DNA from: an uncultured bacterium
Lineage (GTDB): Bacteria > Verrucomicrobiota > Lentisphaeria > Victivallales > Victivallaceae
DNA: 8,471 bases
Direction of reading: 5' to 3'
NCBI GenBank assembly: GCA_900551245.1
Contig: URVC01000095.1
Coordinates: 1-8,471, forward strand
The notes beneath the pieces were generated by a model. The model saw only the letters and a list, made by a program, of their open reading frames with translations, was not told the origin of the DNA and made no database searches. The stretch's first letter is position 1. The number at the start of each line of letters is the position of its first letter. Shown piece by piece: positions 1 through 6,436 of this stretch. The position numbers and the translations under genes are program-made.

Positions 1-449
1 GCAACGGTTATAATTTATCGAAAACTTGCTGTTATTTAGGGATAGGTTCTTAATGTGCAGTTGTCTCCGGGAACAAAGCAGCTCGTTGGAGTAAAGTTCC
101 TTAATTCCGATATTATGAAAAACAGCAGAATTTTACAACTTCATGCATCCTCATCAAAAATGACACAATTTGCCTTCGAATGAGAGAAAACACTATTCAG
201 GGCTCAGTGGCAAGACTCACGTCGAGTACAACTTCTTTATAATTCAGTAACCTTCTGACGTGGGCAGAAAAATTGAATTCCTGTCTGTTTTGAAACAATA
301 CTTCGCCCATTCTATGCTGCAACAGAAGGTTTAGACTGTTTCTGCGAAAAAATCGGAATATTAACTGCTGCGCATTTGTTTTTTTCTTGAGAAATGATAT
401 ATTACACTTTTAACAACTATTGACACAAGTAAAAACAAAAGGACATGTT
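1..449. other. Intergenic region, no convincing gene
   Basis: This stretch is clearly AT-richer than the genes to its right and holds no reading frame with both a start and a ribosome binding site. Positions 3-53 could be read as the last 16 codons of a plus-strand gene entering from the left (ending at TAA 51-53), but two other frames also end quickly and I cannot identify a product. On the minus strand a 70-codon frame without a start at its head (200-409) reads protein-like and may be a relic; see findings. The only functional signal I would support is the promoter-like region just before the transporter gene. No tRNA, terminator or clear inverted repeat was seen. Confidence 0.6.
376..403 (+). 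promoter_or_regulatory. Candidate sigma70-type promoter for the transporter-regulator pair
   Basis: A -10-like TATATT (398-403, five of six consensus bases) follows a weak -35-like TTGTTT (376-381) at 16 bp, in an AT-rich stretch about 45 bases before the ATG at 450. An alternative is TTGAGA (387-392) with a poorer TAACAA (411-416) at 18 bp. The placement fits a short leader, but the match is only moderate. Confidence 0.35.
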
Positions 450-1694
450 ATGACTCATCGGAATTTGCAACTCGGGCGTTATGATTACGCGGGATTCTCG
501 GCATTCACCATGTATTCGGTCTGCTCATTAGCGATTCCTCTGATGATCGTGGCGATGGGAAACTCATTAAATTTTCCGCTGGATCAGGGCGGGATGGCGG
601 CCGGCGGCGTGCTGCACGTGGTCCGTAGCATTTTCATGGTGGCGGCGCTTCTGGTCTGCGGCACAATTTCCGCCCGTCTGGGGAAACGCATCACTATGGG
701 CGGCTGCCTGATTCTCTTCGGGACCGGCATCATGCTCTGCGCCTTCACCTCCGCTTACTGGATGCTGCTTCCCTGCCTGATGCTTGCCGGATTCGGCGAA
801 GGCATCTGCGAAGGGATCCTGACTCCCTTCATTCAGGATCTGCACCCCAAAGCACCGGAACGGTATGTCAATATCGCCCACTCCTTCTGGTCGGTCGGAA
901 TCTGTCTTGCAGTGATCGTTGCCGGAGGTTTGCTGACCCTCGGAGTGAACTGGCGCCTCGTGCTCGGCACGATCGGCTTCCTGACCGGCTTCGTTTCCCT
1001 GCTGTTCCTGTGGCGTGAAAATCCCCGGCGGAAATATCCTGAGGTCACGGTCAAAACCGACCATCGGGACGTCTGGCTCTATACGAAGGAAATTGTCCGC
1101 GAACCGCGTTTCTGGATCTGCAGCGCGGCGATGTTCTTCGGTGCGGGGGCGGAATTCGGCCTCACTTTCTGGGCGACCGCCTATATCGAACTGACCTTTC
1201 ACACCAGCGTCTGGGTCGCGGGCCTCGGTACCGGGGTCATCGCGATTGGCATGTTTTTCGGCAGGGCCGGCTTCGGTTATATCGCCCGCCCCCATACGCT
1301 GCGCTATATTCTGCTGGCGGCGGGGCTTGGGACGATTCCGGTCACCGTGCTGCTCGCCTTCCTGCATCCGGGACTGCTGCCGGGCTGGCTATTGTTTCCC
1401 CTTTTGTTCATTCTGCTCTTGCTCGCGGGCGTCGGCATCGCGCCCTTCTGGCCCACCACGCAGGTTTACGGCGTGACCAACCTGCCCCACTGCGACTCCA
1501 CCATGCTCTATGTCTATTATTCCACGCTGGGGATTCCCGGCTGCGGATTCTTTTCCTGGCTGATGGGGGTCATGGGGGACCATTTCGGACTGAAAGGCGC
1601 CATTCTTGTCGTCCCGGCTTGCCTTATCGTGTTTTCGGCGATAATTTATTGGGAGTGCTGGATCCGGCAGAAAAAAGGAAAGCGTACCGCATGA
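450..1694 (+). CDS. MFS transporter, probable sugar/glycoside permease
   Basis: The 414-residue protein is an inner-membrane secondary transporter of the major facilitator superfamily, of normal length for the family and with about twelve hydrophobic segments. The loop after TM2 carries the MFS motif A signature (GTISARLGKR, residues 71-80) and a degenerate copy lies in the second half (FFGRAGFGYIARP, about 269-281). The segment NIAHSFWSVG (141-150) recalls the fucose/hexose permease branch, where an N-x-x-H-x-F-W-x-x-G pattern occurs in the fifth helix. A charged cytoplasmic loop (about 189-220) separates the halves, and the tail is basic. I chose ATG 450 because AAAAGGA (437-443) sits 6 bases upstream; a TTG at 420 in frame has no such site. 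The stop overlaps the start of the ROK regulator, so the two are translationally coupled. A sugar or glycoside substrate is inferred from the regulator and the nearby glycosidases; the sequence does not name it. Confidence 0.85.
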   Translation: MTHRNLQLGRYDYAGFSAFTMYSVCSLAIPLMIVAMGNSLNFPLDQGGMAAGGVLHVVRSIFMVAALLVCGTISARLGKRITMGGCLILFGTGIMLCAFTSAYWMLLPCLMLAGFGEGICEGILTPFIQDLHPKAPERYVNIAHSFWSVGICLAVIVAGGLLTLGVNWRLVLGTIGFLTGFVSLLFLWRENPRRKYPEVTVKTDHRDVWLYTKEIVREPRFWICSAAMFFGAGAEFGLTFWATAYIELTFHTSVWVAGLGTGVIAIGMFFGRAGFGYIARPHTLRYILLAAGLGTIPVTVLLAFLHPGLLPGWLLFPLLFILLLLAGVGIAPFWPTTQVYGVTNLPHCDSTMLYVYYSTLGIPGCGFFSWLMGVMGDHFGLKGAILVVPACLIVFSAIIYWECWIRQKKGKRTA

Positions 1695-2689
1695 AGAAAC
1701 AAACAACCGCACAGTTGCGGAAATCCAATCACAATCTGGTCCGGAATGTGATGCTGACCGAGGAGGCATGGACCAAAGAAGCCCTTGCCGCCGCAACCGG
1801 CCTGAGCCGGTCCACCTGCTACAATATCCTGATGGACATGCTGGCGGCCGGAGAAGCGGCCGAGCTTTCCCACGGCGCATCCGACGGCGGCCGTCCCGCC
1901 AGCCGGTTCCAGTACCGCCGGACTTCCGTGCTTTTTGCACTTGTGCTGCTTCAATGTGAAAACCTGCAAAAGAGCGTTTCCATTCTCGTAACCGACGTGG
2001 GAGGCACCGTTCTCTCCCGAAAAAAATATTTTGTAAACACTGTAAGCGTTGAATTTCTGGGGGAGTTGCTCCAGGAAACTGTCAGGGCCAATCCCGGCAT
2101 AAAGGCCATCGGCATCTCCTATCCGGGCGCGGTGCGCAACGGGAAAACCGCCTGCTGGAGCGATATGGAGGAGCTGACCGACCTCGATTTACAAACCTTG
2201 CTCCAGCAGCGGCTTGATCTTTCCCTGTACATTGAGAATGATATCAACCTCAGCGCCTGGGGCTATGCCCAAAAGCACCGAGGCGAAACAGATACCTTTG
2301 CCTACATCGCCTTTCCCCGCGGGAACCTCCCCGGCTGCGGACTGGTCCTGAACGGACAACTTTTTCAAGGTTGCCGTGGTTTCGCCGGCGAAGTTCTTTA
2401 TATCCAGAATCAGGACTGGGACGAACAACGCAGGCGCCTGCGAGAAAAATACGGTCTAGCCAATATGGTTCTGCAAATGCTGCGCCCCATCACCGCATTG
2501 CTCGATCCGGATCGCATTGTGGTTGCCAGCGACGAAATTTCAGCAAATGACATCGCCTATATTCAGGAAAAATGTCAGGCCATGGTTCGCCATGATTTCC
2601 TGCCGAAACTAATCTTTTCAGGAGATCACGGGCCGGATAACTTTGCAGGGCTTCTAAACGGTGTGCAAACGATCTACTTTGCTCCTTAA
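1691..2689 (+). CDS. ROK-family transcriptional regulator
   Basis: A 332-residue DNA-binding regulator of the ROK (repressor, ORF, kinase) family. Residues about 15-75 form a winged helix, with helix-turn-helix around WTKEALAAATGLSRSTCYN (27-45) and the family's wing signature GGRPA (66-70). The rest is a ROK sugar-sensing fold: GISYPGAV (141-148), the END motif with the usual catalytic Asp (E182-N183-D184), and GCGLVLNGQLFQGCRGFAGE (215-234). Several kinase features are missing: the phosphate-loop position (about 84-96) has no DxGGT. The DVGGT at 102-106 aligns better with the next strand's D-x-x-G. The CxCGxxGC zinc cluster after FAGE is also absent. At 332 residues it is shorter than the usual 380-400. 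It is therefore probably a pure regulator. ATG 1691 overlaps the transporter stop (ATGA), with AAGGAA ten bases upstream. It likely controls its own transporter and perhaps the operon starting at 3110. Confidence 0.87.
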   Translation: MKKQTTAQLRKSNHNLVRNVMLTEEAWTKEALAAATGLSRSTCYNILMDMLAAGEAAELSHGASDGGRPASRFQYRRTSVLFALVLLQCENLQKSVSILVTDVGGTVLSRKKYFVNTVSVEFLGELLQETVRANPGIKAIGISYPGAVRNGKTACWSDMEELTDLDLQTLLQQRLDLSLYIENDINLSAWGYAQKHRGETDTFAYIAFPRGNLPGCGLVLNGQLFQGCRGFAGEVLYIQNQDWDEQRRRLREKYGLANMVLQMLRPITALLDPDRIVVASDEISANDIAYIQEKCQAMVRHDFLPKLIFSGDHGPDNFAGLLNGVQTIYFAP

Positions 2690-3019
2690 TATGAAAAAAT
2701 CCATACACCAGTTCCAATACCTTTCAAAACGGTGTAATTTGAGGACCATTCATACTCATTGGGCTCTGTTTGCGTGATTTTTCAAAGATTCCTCCCCGGT
2801 ATACAACGCCAAGCGGATTCATCCGGCCTTGCAATATCAAGCTCCGCACAAAATCGATTTCGAGACTTGCAATCGGCAAGCGATGAGATCGACTAACGCA
2901 AAGGAACTTATATCAATCTTTCCATAAAAAGTTCTACCGACGGGGAAAGGTGCTGGCGAACCATGCCGTTCTCCTCCTGTCTCTCACCGTCTTTTTCATG
3001 TGCCACGGCGTGGAACCTC

Positions 3020-3037
3020 GATTCCGGTACCGGATTC
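3020..3037. promoter_or_regulatory. Candidate operator palindrome next to the -35 box
   Basis: GATTCCGGTACCGGATTC is an 18-bp palindrome with one mismatched pair; the core TCCGGTACCGGA (3023-3034) is perfect. It ends 3 bases before the -35 hexamer at 3041. Such a position suits an operator for a dimeric regulator. The binding protein is unknown; the ROK protein encoded just upstream is one candidate, though the site does not resemble the A/T-rich NagC/Mlc sites I know for that family. Confidence 0.45.
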
Positions 3038-3040
3038 CGC

Positions 3041-3068
3041 TTGACATTCCCGGTTTGCGTGATATAAT
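3041..3068 (+). promoter_or_regulatory. Strong sigma70-type promoter of the dehydrogenase-isomerase-GH57 operon
   Basis: The -35 TTGACA (3041-3046) and -10 TATAAT (3063-3068) are both perfect consensus, 16 bp apart, and the -10 is extended by TG at 3060-3061. Transcription would begin near 3075, leaving a leader of roughly 35 bases. A promoter this strong usually needs repression, which fits the adjacent palindrome. Confidence 0.85.
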
Positions 3069-3109
3069 ATAACCATATAAAAACCACACCAACAAACGAG
3101 AGGTGAAAA

Positions 3110-4153
3110 ATGTCAAACGTCAAGACGATGGCCACCGTGATCGAACGCCCCGGCGAGGCGGCGTTCCGGGAAGTAACCCTCACGCCGAAACGGGAAGATA
3201 CGGTTGTCGCGCGCACCATGTTCAGCGCGATCAGCACCGGCACCGATATGAAGACCTACCACGGCATGCAGCATCCGGAACAGTGCTACTATCCGCTGGT
3301 TCCCGGGTATGAGAACATGGGCGTCATCGTCGAAGAGGGCAGCTACGCACCCGGACTGCACAAAGGCGACCGGGTCATGATCAACGAATGCCGCAAGTAC
3401 GGCGACTGCTGCGCCGCATGGGGCGGCGGCACGCTGCTGGTCCACAAGGACTCCGACAACGCCGGCGGCGCGGGCGACCCGCTCTGCAAGGTGCCGGACA
3501 ATGTCTCGGACACCGACGCGGTGCTCGCCTATCTCGCCTGCGTTCCTCTCAAGGGAATTGAACGCTTCCATCTGCGTCCCACCGACGTGGTGCTGGTCTT
3601 CGGGGCCGGCATGGTCGGGCTGAGCGCGGTTCAGATCCTCAAGATCAAGTGCCCCGGCATCACGGTAATCAGCGTCGAACCCAACCCCTTCCGGCGCGCC
3701 ATCGCCGAAAAATACGCCGACTACGTCATCCCCTTCGGCGACGAAGGAATCCGCCAGCTGCTCGACATCACCAACGGCAAAAAGGCCGACAAGATCATCG
3801 AATGCTCCGGCAATCCGATCGTGCCCGGCGTGCTCTGGAAATACATCAAGGACGGCGGCTGGAACGACGACGATGAACCGGGCCACATCCATCTCAACGG
3901 TGATTATCCGGAAAAACTGGTCTTCGACCACTACCACCGCTGGTTCGTCAAGAACGTCAACATGTCGATGACCTGCGCGATCAAATGGCGCGGCAAGCCG
4001 GAAATCCTCAAGTGGATGAGTGAAGGCAAGTTCGTCACCAAGCACCTGCCGATCGAAATCTGGCCGGCCGCCAAGGCGAAGGAGGCGTTTGAGTATCAGT
4101 CGAAACACGGTGCCAACGTCTTCAAGATCCTCTTCGACTGGAGGGACCTGTAA
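3110..4153 (+). CDS. MDR-family (zinc-type alcohol dehydrogenase-like) NAD-dependent dehydrogenase
   Basis: A 347-residue cytoplasmic oxidoreductase of the medium-chain dehydrogenase/reductase superfamily. The N-terminal GroES-like domain has SAISTGTDMKTYHG (39-52) and PGYENMGVI (65-73). The Rossmann fold follows with GAGMVG (165-170) and an acidic residue at the end of its second strand (E190 in SVEPNPFRR), which favours NAD(H) over NADP(H). The usual catalytic zinc ligands are altered: the Cys of the CGTD motif is Ser42 and the His of GHE is Tyr67, while Glu68 and a Cys in the third-ligand region (C144) remain. The four-cysteine structural zinc lobe is not present in standard form. It may thus work without catalytic zinc, as in the BchC-like subgroup. 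Start ATG 3110 has GAGAGGTGA just upstream and follows the strong promoter. As first gene of a three-gene operon with an isomerase-like protein and a GH57 enzyme, it probably oxidises a sugar, glycoside or polyol. The exact substrate is unknown. Confidence 0.85.
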   Translation: MSNVKTMATVIERPGEAAFREVTLTPKREDTVVARTMFSAISTGTDMKTYHGMQHPEQCYYPLVPGYENMGVIVEEGSYAPGLHKGDRVMINECRKYGDCCAAWGGGTLLVHKDSDNAGGAGDPLCKVPDNVSDTDAVLAYLACVPLKGIERFHLRPTDVVLVFGAGMVGLSAVQILKIKCPGITVISVEPNPFRRAIAEKYADYVIPFGDEGIRQLLDITNGKKADKIIECSGNPIVPGVLWKYIKDGGWNDDDEPGHIHLNGDYPEKLVFDHYHRWFVKNVNMSMTCAIKWRGKPEILKWMSEGKFVTKHLPIEIWPAAKAKEAFEYQSKHGANVFKILFDWRDL

Positions 4154-4963
4154 ATGCAGCTCGGCAACGCCGCATGGGGATTGCGCGAAACCCCGCTGGA
4201 ACAACAGCTCGCCATCACTGCCGCGATGGGTCTCGAGTTGCTCGAGCTCTCCATCGCCGGTTACGACCGGGACTACCTTCAGCTCGACGCGGATGAGAAG
4301 AAGATCGCCGAAGTGGCGGAGCTTTTCCGCCGTTACAATGTCCGGCTCGACTGCGCCTGCACCGGGAATGATTTCACCGGAGACGACGCAGCCGAACAGC
4401 TGACCAAAGTCAAAACCGTGATCGACATCGCTTCGAAACTCGGCGTGAAGTTCCTCCGCATCTTCGCCGGATTCCGGTCGGACAGCGAAGTGGCCGGCCC
4501 CCGGTTCGGGCGGATGATCGACTGTCTCCGCTCCGCCGCGGAATACGCCGCGCCCCGGGGCGTCACGCTCGCGGTCGAAACTCACGGCGGCGTCATGACC
4601 AATGGCGACGCGCTGGTCCACTTCGCCAGCGCCACCACCCGGATCGACTGGTGGGATGACATCCTTTCCACCGGCGTATCGATCAACTACGATCCGGCGA
4701 ACTTCGCCGCGGTCGGAGCAACCGATCCGGTCGCATTCTACAACCGTTTCAAAAAAGCAATCCAATATGTCCATCTGAAGGATTTCCGCAGTGTCGAAGG
4801 AGGAGTTCTCCCGGCAGCCTGCGGCGAAGGGCGGCTGGACTGGCCGGCTCTGATGGCGGCGCTTGCCGACTACACCGGCCCGGCTCTGATCGAATATGAG
4901 CTGCCCGGCGACGTCGAAGACGGACTGCGGCGCAGTCTGGCATATTTGAAGCAGTTCCGGTAA
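4154..4963 (+). CDS. Sugar phosphate isomerase/epimerase-like TIM-barrel protein (AP_endonuc_2 family)
   Basis: A 269-residue TIM-barrel protein of the xylose isomerase-like/AP endonuclease 2 family, of typical length. The expected metal-binding residues can be placed: Glu142 in VETHGG, Asp180 in NYDPAN, His207 in YVHLKD and Glu247 in LIEYEL. The substrate loop GEGRLDW (224-230) is also typical. Members isomerise or epimerise sugars, dehydrate inosose, or act as lyases on keto-glycosides, so the reaction cannot be fixed from sequence. The ATG follows the dehydrogenase stop with no gap (TAAATG), and GGAGGGA (4140-4146) lies seven bases before it inside the previous gene, so the two proteins are probably made in similar amounts and may act in sequence on one metabolite. 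No signal peptide is seen, so it is cytoplasmic. A role on the product of the neighbouring dehydrogenase is inference from this tight arrangement. Confidence 0.87.
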   Translation: MQLGNAAWGLRETPLEQQLAITAAMGLELLELSIAGYDRDYLQLDADEKKIAEVAELFRRYNVRLDCACTGNDFTGDDAAEQLTKVKTVIDIASKLGVKFLRIFAGFRSDSEVAGPRFGRMIDCLRSAAEYAAPRGVTLAVETHGGVMTNGDALVHFASATTRIDWWDDILSTGVSINYDPANFAAVGATDPVAFYNRFKKAIQYVHLKDFRSVEGGVLPAACGEGRLDWPALMAALADYTGPALIEYELPGDVEDGLRRSLAYLKQFR

Positions 4964-5001
4964 AATTGCAGTAAAAGTCCAACGCAACAGGAGATTTATT
5001 T

Positions 5002-6381
5002 ATGTCGAAGAAACCGCAGATCATCTTCATGCCGCATGCGAACATTCAGTACTCGCAGCTCGATCCGGCGCGCCGCGCCTGGGTGTGCGAGAACTGCTAC
5101 CGGCCGCTCTTCGAGCTGGTGCGCGACGGAGATTACCGGATTGCGTTCGAAGCCTCGGGGCGGACCCTCGAGGTGATGCACGACGAAGCGCCCGCGGTAC
5201 TCGATCTGCTCTCCGGCCTGATCCGCGAAGGGAAGATCGAACCGATCGGGTCGCCCTTCATCCACGTGATGCTGACCAACATTCCGCCGGAGATCGGCAT
5301 CGACACGCTCCGCCACGGGCTCGACGCCTGGGAGAAATACACCGGCGTGCGTCCCGAAACCGGCTGGAATCCGGAGTGCGGCTGGGCCGGCTGGCTCCCC
5401 GACGCCTATCTGGAGGCGGGCTTCAAATCGCTGGTGATGGATGCCGACAGCTTCTTCCTCTCCTTCCCGGAAATCCGCGAAGCGACCGGCCTCAAGTACG
5501 ACGTTCAGGGCCACAGCAACAAGAACCACCTCTTCAAGATCGAGGAGTACATCAAGGACAAGCCGGAATTTCTGCGGTATCTCACCAATCCCTCGGTTGC
5601 ACCGAACGGGCTGAAGATGATCTTCCGCAGCGACTGCATGGCCAACCCGATGCTCTGGTATCTGATGGGAGCGACGGAGGGGATGCGCAAGGACCCGGTT
5701 TCGCTCGACGAAATCCGGGAGATGTTCCTCAAGTGGCAGCCGCGGATTGCGAAGTCCGGCAGTTTCATCATGCCCTACGCCGAAGACGCCGAATACATCG
5801 GCAGCTCCGCCTACTTCTACGTGAAGCAGTTCAACCAGGCGCGCTTCTTCGAGCCGGAACCGGCCAGCGTGAACCGGTTCCGCGAACTGCTCGACATGGC
5901 CAAAGAGGTGGGCTACGAACTCTCCACCCCGGCGGAGGTAATCCGTTCGGCGGAGACGGTGATTGAAAATGATCTCATAGAGAACATCGAAAACGGTGTG
6001 GCGTGGCACGGCGGCACCGCCAAAGCCTGGGCAAACACCAGTTACTCGCGGATTCTCGACCCGGTCTGCCGTTCGATCTTCGACGGCGTGATCGCGCTGC
6101 GGAAGCACCTCGGCAACACGCCGGAGCTGGAAAAGGCGATGAAGGCGGTCACCAGCGCCTACGTTTCGGATTCGCGCTGGCCTCCGCTGCCGACCAGTCC
6201 GGGGCGGTTCAACGTCCGTGAGACGCTCGACGACCTCTACCTCGCCAACCGGATGCTGGAGGAGGCGATGGCGAAGGGCGGAATCGCGGAGAAGCGGGCG
6301 ATCTATTCCGCGCCGCTGATGCTGACCCAGATCAAGCTGATCGAGCAGATTCTGATGGAGCAGAAATACTTCGGCGAATAA
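5002..6381 (+). CDS. Glycoside hydrolase family 57 protein
   Basis: A 459-residue protein with the conserved regions of GH57 (retaining enzymes on alpha-glucans, some alpha-galactosides). Region 1 is PHANIQYS (11-18, His12), region 2 GSPFIHVML (83-91, His88), and region 3 GWNPECGWA (121-129) with Glu125 as predicted nucleophile. Region 4 is PYAEDAEYIG (258-267) with Asp262 as predicted acid/base. A later SDSRWPP (389-395) matches the aromatic patch after the barrel. Both catalytic residues are present, so activity is likely. There is no signal peptide, which points to cytoplasmic work on imported or stored glycans. The start ATG has AGGAGA (4989-4994) seven bases upstream, 38 bases after the isomerase-like gene. 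It is the last gene of the operon and is followed by a strong terminator. The substrate (amylase, branching, glucanotransferase or galactosidase type) cannot be told; the company of a dehydrogenase and an isomerase-like protein is not that of glycogen metabolism. Confidence 0.85.
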   Translation: MSKKPQIIFMPHANIQYSQLDPARRAWVCENCYRPLFELVRDGDYRIAFEASGRTLEVMHDEAPAVLDLLSGLIREGKIEPIGSPFIHVMLTNIPPEIGIDTLRHGLDAWEKYTGVRPETGWNPECGWAGWLPDAYLEAGFKSLVMDADSFFLSFPEIREATGLKYDVQGHSNKNHLFKIEEYIKDKPEFLRYLTNPSVAPNGLKMIFRSDCMANPMLWYLMGATEGMRKDPVSLDEIREMFLKWQPRIAKSGSFIMPYAEDAEYIGSSAYFYVKQFNQARFFEPEPASVNRFRELLDMAKEVGYELSTPAEVIRSAETVIENDLIENIENGVAWHGGTAKAWANTSYSRILDPVCRSIFDGVIALRKHLGNTPELEKAMKAVTSAYVSDSRWPPLPTSPGRFNVRETLDDLYLANRMLEEAMAKGGIAEKRAIYSAPLMLTQIKLIEQILMEQKYFGE

Positions 6382-6399
6382 CGCCAAGGAAACTCCCCT

Positions 6400-6433
6400 G
6401 CCCGGCCGGGAAATTTCCCCGCCGGGCTTTTTT
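6400..6433 (+). terminator. Intrinsic terminator of the dehydrogenase-isomerase-GH57 operon
   Basis: A 7-bp GC stem GCCCGGC (6400-6406) / GCCGGGC (6421-6427) is continued, after one C-C mismatch, by the self-complementary GGGAAATTTCCC (6408-6419). Six T residues follow (6428-6433). It starts 18 bases after the GH57 stop. On the minus strand the hairpin has no real T-run, so it mainly serves the plus-strand operon, though it may slow transcripts of the convergent gene ending at 6437. Confidence 0.92.
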
Positions 6434-6436
6434 GCA

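Larger units (their letters stand above)
2690..3109. other. 420-base intergenic region upstream of the dehydrogenase operon
   Basis: No convincing gene lies here. The right end (3020-3109) carries a palindrome, a consensus promoter and the ribosome binding site of the next gene. The left two thirds are lower in GC and unexplained. They hold a 62-codon minus-strand frame (2727-2912) that reads protein-like but has no clear start. They also hold a small hairpin, CTTGC/GCAAG (2866-2880), without a T-run, and a 6-bp stem TACACC/GGTGTA (2704-2709, 2731-2736) with a 21-base loop. I see no convincing terminator behind the ROK gene, so some read-through into this spacer is possible. Confidence 0.6.

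Noticed and set aside
3..53. Possible C-terminus of a gene (perhaps a transposase) entering from the left
   Set aside because: Only 16 codons are visible and they match no family I can name with confidence.
115..183. 22-codon plus-strand ORF
   Set aside because: No ribosome binding site, no recognisable features, length expected by chance.
104..359. Inverted 8-mers ATTCCGAT (104-111) and ATCGGAAT (352-359)
   Set aside because: Eight bases separated by 240 are expected by chance in a region of this size; the half-site resemblance to the 3020-3037 palindrome is too short to use.
420..449. Upstream TTG start for the MFS transporter
   Set aside because: No ribosome binding site precedes it, while ATG 450 has AAAAGGA at a good distance.
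1619..1690. Upstream in-frame ATG extension of the ROK gene
   Set aside because: It would lie 75 bases inside the transporter gene; ATG 1691 with the ATGA overlap and an AAGGAA site fits the family's usual N-terminus.
1994..2008. DVGGT in the ROK protein as a kinase phosphate loop
   Set aside because: Its spacing from the wing motif fits the second strand (D-x-x-G) rather than the first, whose loop position has no GGT; a sugar kinase call is not supported.
2866..2880. CTTGC/GCAAG hairpin as a terminator of the ROK gene
   Set aside because: Five-base stem, no T-run, nearly 180 bases after the stop codon.
2963..3067. 34-codon plus-strand ORF across the operon promoter
   Set aside because: It runs through the consensus promoter and lacks a convincing ribosome binding site or protein-like character.
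3113..4987. 624-codon open frame on the minus strand opposite the dehydrogenase and isomerase-like genes
   Set aside because: It is antisense to two genes with clear family motifs and good ribosome binding sites; long antisense frames are expected from GC-rich codon use. Its product has no recognisable motif.
4996..6387. 463-codon minus-strand frame opposite the GH57 gene
   Set aside because: A shadow of the GH57 gene, with low-complexity, charge-rich product and no motif.
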